The notes beneath the pieces are model-generated. The model saw only the letters and a list, made by a program, of their open reading frames with translations. It was not told the DNA's origin and made no database searches. Shown here piece by piece: positions 23,546 through 33,835 of a DNA stretch of 64,000 nt. Source of the DNA: Tubulanus polymorphus (lineage: Eukaryota; Nemertea; Palaeonemertea; Tubulaniformes; Tubulanidae); NCBI RefSeq assembly GCF_964204645.1, contig NC_134030.1, positions 11,902,278 through 11,966,277 of the forward strand. Reading direction: 5' to 3'. Position numbers and translations under genes: made by a program. Every line of letters begins with the position of its first letter. Position 1 is the stretch's first letter.

Positions 23546-23936
23546 GTGGCTACTCGTACGGACCCGTACGAATAATTCCGTAGGCTATTCGTACGCACCC
23601 GTCGGATGACTCCGGAATTATGTGTACGGTAAGGGATAGGGTTAGGGTAAGGTGAGGCTATATGTAGTTAAAACATTCGACCGACTGTCAGTGAGCTCGG
23701 TGGTCTAGTGGTATGATGCTGCGCTAGTAATTTACTGGCCCGGGTTCGAGTCTCGCTCTATCTGCTATTTTTCTCTAACTCTATTCTCCACACTTTCCTT
23801 GAATTTTCTAAGTCGTGCACCTCTGTACGCATGCTCGGTGTTAATCGGCCAATCAGCAACAGTTATTAGCGTACAGATCCTAGTCCTGTACGAATAGCCT
23901 CCAGAGTAATCCGTACAGGTCCGTACGAGTAGCCAC
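23546..23936. mobile_element. 391-bp MITE with ~50-bp TIRs and a tRNA-like core
   Basis: Both ends read GTGGCTACTCGTACGGAC inwards, and the inverted similarity continues for about 50 bp with mismatches (GGCTATTCGTACG recurs). No clear target duplication was seen. Between the TIRs is a tRNA-like sequence at about 23692-23760. Confidence 0.75.
23692..23760 (+). repeat. tRNA-like sequence (SINE-head type) inside the MITE
   Basis: TGGTCTAGTGGTATGATGC (23701-23719) matches a pol III A box and GGGTTCGAGTC (23742-23752) a B box. The acceptor and T stems do not pair well and the anticodon loop lacks the U at position 33, so it is unlikely to be a functional tRNA. A tRNA-derived SINE head or tRNA pseudogene captured by the MITE is more likely. 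Confidence 0.6.
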
Positions 23937-24990
23937 AGCGTTTTCAAAAAGCTTGGGTAGGGCGGGAGGTTTATTTTTCATTTCAGATCGAGTGTTGTAA
24001 ATGATATACGATTGATAAAGTAAAGCAGGTTTTCCATCGAAACATTTTTTATTTTAACTCTTCATACGCATAAAAATACGCCACAATGCTACGACGGCCA
24101 CAATGCTACGACGTACCGTTTTCGTCGTTCAATAGCGGTTCGGAACCGTCATGTGTCCCGGCGCTGAATTCCGCATAAAAGTCTGCAATGCTAACATCGG
24201 CCTCTACGTTGCAAGAGAACCATTCACTTAGAAGACTCGAAGACCCGTCACGAGCGATTGAAGCTATCACAAGCGGCATTGTTCAATTTGCACAACAGGC
24301 ACGCGACTGGAAGTGTGGCGCCACAAGCAATACAAATACAATTCAATTCATAGAACTTTATTAACTTAGATTTTAAAATCGATCTAAATACGCTCCACGA
24401 CCGGAAATCCACGCTGTGAACGCTCCATAACCGAATATTGACTTCAATTTGTTATTCAGTGAACGCACTTCGTCGATAAATCATTTGGTTTGCTGCTATA
24501 CTGTCCTACAATTGACATGAAACGGTAGCTATGGCAAATATTTTCAATTGGAACCAAAATAGAACACAATAAAAAAAAATGGATTGGGTATTTTTCGTAG
24601 GGTCGGGTGGGGACGATAAACAACTAATTTTTTTTATTTGGCCTAATGATGATAACTTTCATAAGGAAGTTATTTTAAGAATTTAAAAAACTTTTCGGAA
24701 AAATTGTTCTGTGGCCTTTATTGGTATGTAATGACTTACATATGACGAGTATCCGTGTATTCATGTGTATGTCTTCCCATATAGTTTACACTATTCAATC
24801 CAGAATTTATTTGGCTATTCGATTTAGGCCTACTTGTAAACAAATTGTATTTGATTTATCATATCAATTATTAATATAATACTAATATGAATATTAATAT
24901 TTGTAAAAATGTTGCCATAGCAACTACTAAATAGAATATTACTAAAAATGTCATATCGACGTCATTCAGCATTTATTACTATTCGACTTA

Positions 24991-25529
24991 TGGTCTATGA
25001 TCGTGGTGAGTTTCAAGGTCATTGGTTTTTGCATATGGCCACCAGAGGGCGTTTAACAATCATTGGAAAGTTGTAGCTCATGACATGGTCTATGTTTGTG
25101 GTGAGTTTCAAGGACATTAGTTATTCTATATGGTCCATAGAGGGCGTTGAATAGTAGAATAACTTAATATTTCCTTATTGTATTGGTACCTCGGCACATT
25201 TTCTTACCATGATCAATTGCAAAGTTGTAGCTCATGACATGTTCCATGATTATGTTGAGTTTCAAGGTCATAGGCTTCGCTTATGGTCACCAGGGAGCGT
25301 TGAATAGTAAAATTACTTAGTATTTCCATATATTGGTAACTAGGCATATTTTGTTACCACAATCAATTAAAAATTGTAGCTTCTGACATGTTCTATGAGT
25401 GTGGTGAGTTTCAAGGTCATTGGATTTTTCAAGGTCATTGGATGGGGGCGTTGAATATTGAAATTGTTAGATTGTTGAACATTTTAAACCACTTCCCAAG
25501 TGGGCATGGTATCCCTGGACCCCTAGTTT
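24991..25529 (+). repeat. 5'-truncated copy C of the AGCCCACTT repeat
   Basis: Three to four diverged monomers and the conserved 3' end with the CCACTT-AAGTGG hairpin and GGACCCCTAGTTT. One CTCF-like core is present (CCACCAGAGGGCG at 25039-25051); others are mutated. The 5' CGTCCGTCC part is missing. Confidence 0.8.
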
Positions 25530-25963
25530 AGATACATATAGCATTTTTTGGAGCATAGATGTCATTGAAAAATTCAATTAGGCCTATGTATGACTGATAG
25601 TGATATAGTGTGGCAGCACTTAAAAACATGATGTGAAATCTATTTCCAACAAACCTGGTGAAGAGAATAGATTTATTTGAGTCCTGTTCAGGAACAACCT
25701 GTCTACTCTGTAAGAAGTTGCCGAGTTCTATTCTACAATTATATTTCGTGTTATGGAACAGTTTGCTTGTAGTGCGGACTAAGGATACAGTATTACATTC
25801 TCTGCGGTGTTGAAATGGATAATTAGCTCCCGATTTCTTTTTGCTGTTTACATCTATTTCTAGTTCATACTGCTTGATGCTTTTCTGGCAATCAGATGCC
25901 ATGGCTTCCAATGGATGCATGCCACATCTGAATTTTTTTCAAATTGTGCCCAATAAGCATCTC
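25528..25963 (-). pseudogene. Decayed conserved gene, 3' part, split by the Copia insertion
   Basis: A 130-codon frame (25920-25528) contains LVRTTSKL and a VGNRFHIMFLSAATLYHYQS block. The same block occurs as RGNRFNIIFFNGSYIYYRS at 46.5 kb, so the two are paralogues. The gene continues upstream across the Copia element at 33836-34080, where a frame with AGDTAEEYTNTIAKVCSRID precedes a stop. I do not recognise a function. I have the impression of similar uncharacterised multi-copy proteins in many aquatic invertebrates, but this is memory, not a search. Frameshifts and stops make this copy a pseudogene. Confidence 0.6.
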
Positions 25964-25968
25964 TAGAT

Positions 25969-26189
25969 TGTAACAGTGGACATGTTGAGCAGATCGTGGA
26001 ATCCAATCCCAGTCTTTCGACTAAAGGAAATAATTATCCTGGAGGCTTCAAGAGAGTTAACACGCAAGACCTTTCTCTTGGATATCACAACTAAATCTAA
26101 CTTTATTATATGGTCCAACATTAGTTAACATACAACAGAACAGATGTCTCCACTGTCTAGTGGTGGAAAGTAACGATTACATTCTCACA
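25969..26189 (-). repeat. Copia 3' LTR
   Basis: Same length as the 5' LTR and preceded in element orientation by the polypurine tract AGTAGGGG (26197-26190). Target duplication TAGAT at 25964-25968. Confidence 0.93.
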
Positions 26190-26646
26190 CCCCTACTTAA
26201 TCTTTACTTTTTATATTCCAAAATAATCTACACTTTTTGAACTTTAACATAATCATACAGTACCATTACTGAGACCTTGTAATAATGAACTGACATACAA
26301 ACCTAATTCTAACCAGTCACATCCTTGTTTAGCACAAAACATTTTACACGTATTTATTTACAGTTCTGTTAACCTTTTCTGGTTTACTACAGTAAGCATC
26401 ATGAAAATAATCACTTTGGCATCCTGTTTCAAGAAAAACATTAGACCTCACACTAACATTACGATAAACAATTGACATTTTTCGACTTTGAAAACTATAG
26501 CTAAAACTAGTTCAGATAGATAAATGATATTTTACCACCACCAAAAATATTTTTCAATCATAGACACTAAAAACTACAACTATATATATTCATCATTTTT
26601 CAATGTAGGCTAACAGCTTTTATCCAACCACTTTGTGTAAAGTTTA

Positions 26647-27402
26647 CTACAAACCAAAAATATAGAGTTTGAATCTAACCAATTTCTCATGTACAGCAGG
26701 CTTTGTGAAAATATCTGCTATCATTTCATTTGTGGAGCAGTATATGAGTTTGGCTTTTCCTGCATTTACTTCAGATCTTACAAAATGGTATCTAATGTCA
26801 ATATGCTTTGATCTTTTATGCAGGACCGGGTTTTTGGATAAGGCTATCGCTCCCTGGTTGTCCTCATAAATCACAAAAGCTGGGTATTTTCGATTTGTGT
26901 CAATACTCATCAATTGACGCAAGAATAAACCTTCCTGCGTTGCTGCTGCAAGACCCATATATTCCGCCTCACACGTAGATAATGCCACAGACCTTTGCTT
27001 TTTGCTTTTCCAAGAGATAACTGGCCCTTGTTTGGTCAAGCTAAAACAGTATCCACTAATACTGGTTCTGTCCCCTTCGGACGAACCCCAATCAGCATCT
27101 GAATAGCCAATTAATTCTAAACCTTCGTTACACCTTTGGAAACTCAATTCATAATCTAATTTACCCTTTATGTATCTTAGTACATGTTTAAGGGCAGTAT
27201 AGTGCACCTCCTTAAGATCTGACAAATACTGTGATAACCTCGTAACCGCAAAACATAAATCAGGTCGGGTACACGTCATAGCATAAATGAGGCTGCCGAC
27301 AATTTCTCGGTATTTTGTATTACCACAGGATGCTGGTTCAGTAAAACTATCAAACATTAACTTTTGTTCACAGGGTGTTTTTCTAGGTTTACATTCCGAC
27401 AT
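26647..27402 (-). pseudogene. Copia RNase H domain
   Basis: A 251-codon frame with YREIVGSLIYAMTCTRPDL, GYSDADWGS (catalytic Asp), STCEAEYMGL (Glu), YEDNQGAIAL (Asp) and SKHIDIRYHFVR (Asp), i.e. the complete Copia RNase H. It starts at a shifted frame just after the RT fragment, implying a small deletion or frameshift. Confidence 0.9.
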
Positions 27403-27736
27403 GCCATACTTTTGATAAGAAACGTTTCTGGTTCATTTCAACATTTCCATCAGACTGGTTGAACTCAATACCCAGAAACCATGATAGCTGACCCATATCT
27501 TTCATTTTGAACCTTTCCTGTAATACATTCTTTGTTTCAGATACCAATGTTTGATCACTTGCAGCAATAATGAAGTCATCTACCCATGCTAATATAATTA
27601 CAATCCGACCATCTGACAATTTGCTATATAGACATTTGTCAACATCATTCTGTGTGAAACCATTTTCAAGCAGAAAATCATGCATAACTGGATTCCAGTT
27701 TCTACCGCTTTGCTTTAAACCATATAATGATTTTTT
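27389..27736 (-). pseudogene. Copia reverse transcriptase, C-terminal half
   Basis: Begins KSLYGLKQSGRNWN at the insert junction. It carries the catalytic AWVDDFII box and MGQLSWFLGIEF, then loses frame after QKRFLSK. All catalytic RT aspartates are therefore present but in separate pieces. Confidence 0.9.
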
Positions 27737-28869
27737 GACGCCTTATAAAACGTTACCATTATGAAACCTAAACAATGTTAACCATTCAGCGTCATTTTAC
27801 AAACGACAACCGTAAATCGATGTGCAAAACGTCACAGGTTTATGTGTACACATACAAGCTATTTGGCAAAATATTATTGATAAAGATGTAGAATGGCTCC
27901 CTGTGATTATATAATGACGTCTATTTGAACGTCGAAATGTTATATTGCATTGAATATCATGAGAAGACGTATTGTAATAGTAAAGGATGTATGATTATAT
28001 CAGGAGCGGCAGGCATAAATAGAAATGATAAGTAAATCGGACTATTCGGTTAAATGGCGGATGTATACACGATTTGGAAGTCTGATATAAAAGTCAGACC
28101 CTGACATGGGGATGCTAGTGGAATGACGAAGCTATCTACGATCTGAGTAGGGCCGGCGTGAATTTCATCGGTGGCTACAAGCGGTCTATATAAAAACGTG
28201 TTAACATATAATTTCAATATTCAAATGTTTTAGAAAATATGTTTGATATAAGGGGTATGCAAGTTTCATGAGATTAGCAATTTATAATAGCATAGCTGTC
28301 ATATACGGCTCCGCGTCCATTGATGGCATGTGTATAAGGTGACAATTCAATTCAATACTTTATTGATCCTTATTACATTGAAATTCCGGGATAAAATTTA
28401 AAAAACTTACAAATCTTAAAATAAGAAAATACAAAATACAAGACACACGGTTAATTCATACAGAATAACATGAATAAGTTCTTTAAATGACAATGTCTAC
28501 TTCAACCCAGACTCAAGTCTAGGATATCGAGTGACAGCCAAACAGGGCCCCAGGACCGGGCCGGCTGGCTACACGATATGCTCAACGTCATGATGAAGCA
28601 AACATCCAAAGAACTCTTTCTTCAACCATGGAGGCAATGAAGTTGCAGACCAGCTTAGAGGCAAAAGTGAATCGAAGTCGGTCACAAGTTGACAATTTTT
28701 TTTAAATTAGACTAGTTGAAGACTGTATCATCTACCCAATCGCCAAATCTCATGATTCCCCAAATTTCTTAAAACTTCGATTTCAAATTTGCAATTCCAC
28801 ATTAGCTTCTCCCAGAAATTCTACATTTTTTCGCAGGCGTCAAATAATTTATTAAAGTTAATTTTCTTG
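27737..28869. mobile_element. Unclassified 1.13-kb insert in the Copia RT
   Basis: Removing it restores KLK|KSLYGLKQS exactly, with TTT as an apparent 3-bp duplication. GACGCC at the left end is mirrored by GGCGTC at about 28836-28841, 28 bp short of the right end, so the TIRs are imperfect or the right boundary is composite. A CAATTCAATACTTTATTGAT stretch sits at about 28347. No coding motif seen; superfamily unknown. Confidence 0.6.
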
Positions 28870-29231
28870 TTTCAGTTTCCATACCAACATTTCACAATTT
28901 TCTGATCTCTGTTCGAATCCCTCGGGTTGTTCTACATATATCTCAACATCTATAGGGGCATTTAGGTATGCGGTCTTTACATCCATTTGATGTAGAACTA
29001 AATCATACTGAGCTGCCATTTGCATCAAAACTCTAATAGATGTCATCCTAGCTGTTGGTGCAAATGTTTCGTCATAATCAATACCTTTTACCTGGGTGAA
29101 ACCCCTAGCCACATACCTGGCTTTATGCAATTTACTTTGATCTTTTAGCTCTTTGACAGTGTACACCCAACGACCCCCCACTACTTCCCTGCCTTCTGGG
29201 AGAGTGGTCACCTCATACGTGGAATTTTCCT
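28870..29231 (-). pseudogene. Copia reverse transcriptase, N-terminal half
   Basis: WVYTVK, KARYVARGFTQVKGIDYDET, and HQMDVKTAYLNA are the first RT blocks, including the first catalytic aspartate. The frame resumes exactly after the piggyBac element if one TTAA is removed. At its other end the 1.1-kb insert separates it from SLYGLKQS. Confidence 0.9.
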
Positions 29232-29235
29232 TTAA

Positions 29236-29248
29236 CCCTTCGTGAGCG
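29236..29248 (+). repeat. piggyBac left TIR
   Basis: CCCTTCGTGAGCG directly after TTAA. Confidence 0.92.
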
Positions 29249-29770
29249 CACCATTTTTGACAAGTTTTGCCACCAGAGCGAAGCCATTTTTGGGGTAATT
29301 TCAGGCCTTTTGACCTTAAGTTTTTAACTGCCTGCCACAGTAAAACTACTAAATGGATTCACATATAACTTTCAGATATAATGTATATTGACCACAGGAT
29401 TATTTTACACTGGTCATCATGGCGATTGTTGTCGTTGCCATGGCAACGGTGAAATTCAAAATGGCCGCCGCGTGTATAGTTTCTCATTATTTTCTCAGAA
29501 AAAATCCAATTCTGCCAAACTGGGATAGGTTATGGTTTCAAAACAGCACTAAAACAACTGCCAAACATGTTTTCTATCAGGCAATAGTCATAAATTGTAA
29601 TTCTTTCATGTACTTTGGGAAATTTTGAACTTATGTGGTAGCTATATCAAGTACCGAAAAATTTGAAAATTTTGACTGAAGTGCAATGAATGAAAGTTTA
29701 TTAGTTTTCATAACTACAGGAATCCATATAGGGTATATGCATATGGAAATAGAATACCTGTATGTGTTTA

Positions 29771-29804
29771 TATATATATATAAATATTTATAAATATATA
29801 TATA

Positions 29805-29892
<88 letters not shown>

Positions 29893-29910
29893 AATATATA
29901 TGTATACGTA
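29771..29910. repeat. (AT)n microsatellite
   Basis: About 140 bp of TATATA with TATTTATAAATA and TATTCATATA interruptions, in the 3' non-coding part of the piggyBac element. Confidence 0.95.
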
Positions 29911-30017
29911 TATACACGTTCCGAAAATGATACTTATCAGTATGTACAATATGTATTTTTCATGTTCTTTCAAATAAAAACACCATAAATGTTTCAAGTT
30001 TACTGTTTGTTACATTT

Positions 30018-32101
30018 TTACAGTTTTCCACCACTGAAATTTTTGGTTTTTGTTGCTGCTTCCTCTTTTGGGGCCTTATAGTTCACAACTGAATGATATC
30101 GCAACATACACTCTGGGTGGAGGGGTGGGCGGTCCCCACATTTGCCGCACATGTATACTGTCTCATTACGAAATGTTTTGCCCAGTTTTCGATCAGAGCA
30201 CACTTTGCATTCTTTGGGGTTGTCTCCTTTCAATTGGAAATGTTGGGCTCCATCAAGTCTTTCAGGTCTTTGTCCACCATCAACAGGTGGTGGTACTCGG
30301 GCATTAGCCCGGTGTGGTGACATTTCATCGACCAACGCCAAGCGAAATTTCTTCGTTGACAGAATATCCTTCTTGTCAATGCCACGGAGTTCACAATCCT
30401 GCCGGTAGAGGATGTGAGCATTCACAATCGTAACTTCGAGGAGATGAAAGAATACTTTCCTCCACCATTTTACAGATATTCGCTCGAAGTTATAGTAGCA
30501 AGCAAGCTGGTCGTTGACATCGACGCCACCCATGAGTCGATTGTAATCGGTGACACATGTAGGCTTGTGGGGTGGGGGGTCACCGACTTTCTTTGCAGGA
30601 ACATCAGTCCACTCATCAGGACCATGGATACTTGATATCATGGTAATGACACGCTTGTCTCTCCATTGGAGTACCATAATATCGTCTTTCCTTGCCGCCC
30701 TCGAATCGCCACGCTTCATGCCCTTGGTGTTTTTCATGGGCGGAGGCAGGCCTTTACGGTTAGGCATCATTGTACCCAGAATGGAAAAGCCATTGTCAAT
30801 GAGCTTTTCTGCTAGAGCCATGGTCCAGAAAAATCTGTCCATGACTAATATATGACCAGGAGTGTCGATGACATCAACAAGATTCATCACAGTCTGGGCA
30901 ACTTTGGTCAGTTCCGCATCATTTGGAGCATCACCGGCACCAGGGTCCTTCCCCAGATACATGTTCATTTTGTACTTGTATCCAGTACTGGAATCAGCTA
31001 GGGCATACATTTTCATTCCCCACTTGATGGGTTTTTTTGGGTTGTACTGTAAAAACCCAATGCGGCCCTTGAATAGAATCATGGTCTCATCAATTGAGAT
31101 CCCCTCGCCGAGAGTAAAGAATTCTTGACTTTTGCTGTTGACATGCTCAACAAGCCATGCTACTTTGTATCCTTTGGATGGCAAAGGCTGTCCTGCAGCT
31201 ATGGGCTCTGCCACATGAAGATTCCAAAACAAGAGTAGAAACTTATCACGTGGCATGCTGTTATGGAAAAATGGGATATTTATGGTACGCCGTGCTGAGA
31301 AGTAGTCCCAAATTGATGGCAATCTGATGACACCCATGTTGATCACCATCCCAAAAACACAAAGTAAACCTTCACGAGTAGGTGTTTTCCACTTTCTCAG
31401 CCTTGAAGATGGTTTTAGGTCTCCAGCCACGTCAGTTGCAGCAATTTTCGCTCTGGTTATGGTGTCGGTGTTTTGACAAATTCGATCGAGCACGTGATTT
31501 GGCCAAAATAGCCAAAAGTAGTCAATCGGCTCATGTCCTACCATTCTTGGAAGCTGAAATATATAAACATATATGTGTACTAAATAACTGTTCTATAACC
31601 AAACTAATTATTCTGAAACAGAAATGAAAATTCTGGGTTTGTTCCCTAGAACTGGAAAAAAAACGGTCAAAAGCGGCTCCCGACTATGGTCGGGATAAAA
31701 AATTTTTTACAATAGGTCACCCCTGACAACAATTTTCATCATAAAAAGATAAGAAAACTCACCGTTGGACCTGGGTTTCCTGTAAATTCTTCACTAACAG
31801 GATAATCCGGTCTATCACCTTCAGTGATATCCTCCCAGTCCTCGTGGTCAAGGATTCGATGCTGCAAATTTTGGGGTGGGGCAACGTTATCCCCTACCCC
31901 CCCATCACCATCGTCCTGGCTATCTTCCGATTCATCGCTGCTCACTTCGACTGACCCTCTACTTTCATCGTTACTAACAACTAAACCGTTTGAAGCAACG
32001 CTACTGGTTGAAATATCCGATAATTCATCACTATCTGAGTCTCCTTCAAAATAGCTGAGTGCAGCATCAAGTGTTATTCGTTTCGGCCTGGAGGCAGCCA
32101 T
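30018..32101 (-). CDS. piggyBac transposase, two exons, apparently intact
   Basis: Exon 1 is 32101-31763 (113 codons, acidic: SDSDELSD, SDESEDSQDDGD). Exon 2 is 31553-30018. The donor ACG|GTGAGT and acceptor TTTCAG|CTT join in phase 0 to give about 624 codons. The catalytic aspartates are in GISIDETMI, LVMDRFFW and GGVDVNDQ. The C-terminus has the cysteine-rich CKVCSDRK...CGKCGDRPPLHPEC domain that in piggyBac binds DNA ends. No stop or frameshift was seen. It cuts and inserts the element at TTAA in the nucleus. Shadow frames on the plus strand are not genes. Confidence 0.95.
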
Positions 32102-32235
32102 TACTACATGTATTAGTACGTCACAGACACTTGTTCAGTTAGTGTACACCGTGCGCTATCGATTTACAACGCAGATTAGTTTTCCGGTAAGCCACGGGTG
32201 GCAGCATCTCCTAGAGCAATCGGAAACAAAATTTC

Positions 32236-32294
32236 CGACTAAAGTCGGGAGACGCTTAGTTTCCGTGGTTGGAGATTTCCCGACTATAGTCGGG
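32236..32294. promoter_or_regulatory. Subterminal CCGACTAnAGTCGG palindromes near the right TIR
   Basis: One palindrome (CCCGACTATAGTCGGG) lies at about 32278-32293 and a related CCGACTAAAGTCGGG at about 32237-32251. A third, inverted relative to the terminal one, is in the transposase intron at about 31678-31694, within GCGGCTCCCGACTATGGTC. Likely internal transposase binding sites; this is inferred from position and symmetry. Confidence 0.65.
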
Positions 32295-32297
32295 AGC

Positions 32298-32310
32298 CGC
32301 TCACGAAGGG
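32298..32310 (-). repeat. piggyBac right TIR
   Basis: Reverse complement of the left TIR, directly before TTAA. Continues inward on the minus strand with GCTCCCGACTATAGTCGGG. Confidence 0.92.
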
Positions 32311-32314
32311 TTAA

Positions 32315-32640
32315 GGAGTTCATTTCCTCTTCCATTGCCTGGCGCCATGGGTTCGAATCTTCACGTGAGGTAGCTTTCTCATAAGTACATGGGGTATCAT
32401 GACATACACAGAATTTATCAGCAAAATAATCTGATTCACACATTTCTACATAATCATCGAGGTACTCTGGCCTTTTTCGTTCTCTTTGTGGGAACCTTTT
32501 TGCTTCAACATCTTGCCTGTCACCACCCCCAACATTTTGAGGGTTTTCTACTGAATCTACACTACAAGAAAATTTTACACAACGTACTGCTCTGACAACC
32601 CTAGTATCTGGGAAATATACCAAATAGGCAGGACTACAGC
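32315..32640 (-). pseudogene. Copia integrase tail up to the start of RT
   Basis: Contains CYFxDTR-like sequence, a polar linker with RERKRPEYLDDY, and NPWRQAMEEEMNSL, which normally runs straight into the reverse transcriptase. The piggyBac insertion at TTAA (32311-32314) cuts the frame right after the leucine codon. Confidence 0.8.
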
Positions 32641-33249
32641 CCTCACATCGGGTTTTCTGCTATGGAACTGTGACATTTTCCCTAACACGCATGTTTCACA
32701 TTCAAAATCTGACTTATCTCCAGTGATTTTCATTCCGTCTGCAACATTTTCTAATTTTATGATGTCACTCGGGTTGCAATGTCCGAGAATTTCATGCCAT
32801 TCTTTCAGGCTATGAGAATCATTCTTTCTAGAGATAATGTTATTTAGATAATACAGTCCGCCTCGCTTTTCAATAGGAAACTTCATGTCGTTTTTCATCA
32901 GATCTCCTGAATCATCTGTGAACTTGACTGATGCACCATTTTCTGTCGCAACTCTCACAGAAAATATGTCCTGCTTGAAACTAGGGACATCTAGAGCGTG
33001 GTTGAGGGTGGCCTCATGGGGAATTCCATCTGAATCACACAGGGTGACCCTTGCTATTCCCCGCGCTTTCGCCAAGTTATTATCTCTGGTGCCATCGGCC
33101 AGTTCAATATAATGTTTTTCGGGAACAAAATCTTTCTCATAGCTCACAGATTTTGATTTATCGTTAACAACATGGCTAGTAGCCCCACAGTCTATTAACA
33201 ACGGATCTGGCAACGGATTTCCTGTACACGATTCAATCTCATCGTTCAA
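32575..33249 (-). pseudogene. Copia protease and integrase zinc finger
   Basis: LLIDCGATSHV is the Copia aspartic protease active site (D-x-G-A-x-x-H). The HEILGHCNPSD and CETCVLGK blocks form the integrase HHCC zinc finger. The catalytic DDE core that should follow is deleted; after RKPDVRA the frame jumps into the integrase C-terminal tail. Confidence 0.85.
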
Positions 33250-33284
33250 TTTGAACTGGAATGAATTATCATTTTGTTCATCCG

Positions 33285-33629
33285 TTACAGTATTAACTCC
33301 AGCACCCTGGCCACTTTCGGTTTTCCTTTTGACATATAATGTTCCTTTAACAATTCAAGTCCTTTCTGGCCATCATTCTTCGTTTCGCGCATGACTAATG
33401 CCAGGGATCTGTCGTCCAAACATTGGACCAATTCGGCGTACGCTTCTGCTTTTTTGTTTACAAGTAGTTCTCCAGTAATATTAGTAGTCCCATAGATTAT
33501 CTTATGTAATTTAATAATCCGCATGTAACCTTCAAATTTAGTCAACCACAGTTCGAACTTATTCTCGTCCCCATCAAATATGGGTGCCCTTGTTCTGCCA
33601 CTGGGCCCATAACCTGTTACAGTGGACAT
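33285..33629 (-). pseudogene. Copia gag N-terminal part
   Basis: The frame starts in the LTR with MSTVTGYGPSGR and continues with FDGDENKFELWLTKFEGYM, typical of the gag_pre/UBN2-type capsid region of Copia elements. It breaks after GKPKV, where a deletion fuses it out of frame to the protease region. The zinc knuckle is missing. In the full element it would encode the particle capsid. Confidence 0.75.
33601..33614 (-). promoter_or_regulatory. Copia primer-binding site for an initiator tRNA-Met half molecule
   Basis: GGTTATGGGCCCAG begins at the first base after the LTR and is complementary to the anticodon-arm region of eukaryotic initiator tRNA-Met, not to its 3' end. Drosophila copia is known to prime from such a half tRNA. 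The same bases are translated as part of gag. Confidence 0.8.
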
Positions 33630-33835
33630 GTTGAGCAGATCGTGGAATCCAATCCCAGTCTTTCGACTAAAGGAAATAATTATCCTGGAGGCTTCAAGAG
33701 AGTTAACACACAAGACCTTTCTCTTGGATATCACAACTAAAACTAACTTTATTATATGGTCCAACATTAGTTAACATACAACAGAACAGATGTCTCCACT
33801 GTCTAGTGGTGGAAAGTAATGATTACATTCTCACA
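33615..33835 (-). repeat. Copia 5' LTR
   Basis: Starts TGTGAGAATG and ends CTGTAACA in element orientation. AATAAA-type signals lie within it. The gag ATG (33629-33627) falls 15 bases before its end. Four mismatches with the other LTR, about 1.8 percent, point to a fairly recent insertion. Confidence 0.93.

Larger units (their letters stand above)
22231..24643. mobile_element. Non-autonomous Harbinger-like element with 33-bp TIRs
   Basis: Positions 22231-22263 and 24611-24643 are exact reverse complements, beginning GGCCAAATAAAAAAAA at the outer end. TAA flanks both sides (22228-22230 and 24644-24646). A 3-bp TWA duplication with GG-starting TIRs is the PIF/Harbinger pattern. No transposase is present. 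The interior consists of a tandem-repeat element starting at the exact inner edge of the left TIR, a 391-bp MITE, and about 670 bp of unique sequence. Confidence 0.75.
29236..32310 (-). mobile_element. Complete piggyBac element inserted in the Copia element
   Basis: Flanked by TTAA at 29232-29235 and 32311-32314, with 13-bp TIRs (CCCTTCGTGAGCG inwards from both ends). It is 3075 bp long and encodes a two-exon transposase. Removing the element with one TTAA restores the Copia frame (MNSL-KENSTYEV), so both boundaries are certain. The element holds three near-palindromic CCCGACTATAGTCGGG-type motifs and an (AT)n tract at about 29770-29910. Confidence 0.96.
25969..33835 (-). mobile_element. Ty1/Copia retrotransposon (GalEa-like), internally deleted and interrupted by two insertions
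   Basis: Two 221-bp LTRs (25969-26189 and 33615-33835) differ at four positions and are flanked by TAGAT on both sides. The primer-binding site follows the 5' LTR at 33614-33601 and the polypurine tract AGTAGGGG precedes the 3' LTR. Gene order on the minus strand is gag, protease, integrase, RT, RNase H, which is the Copia order. Internal deletions removed the gag C-terminus with its zinc knuckle and the integrase core, and there is a frameshift between RT and RNase H. A piggyBac element (29236-32310) and an unclassified insert (27737-28869) interrupt it. The copy cannot be autonomous. Confidence 0.93.

Noticed and set aside
23636-23660. Telomere repeat (GGGTTAGGGTAAGG)
   Set aside because: Fewer than two clean TTAGGG units, inside a MITE.
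23692-23760. Functional tRNA gene
   Set aside because: Stem pairing is poor and the anticodon loop lacks U33; it is repeat-embedded.
30050-31128. Plus-strand frames of 75-101 codons
   Set aside because: Shadows of the piggyBac transposase on the opposite strand.
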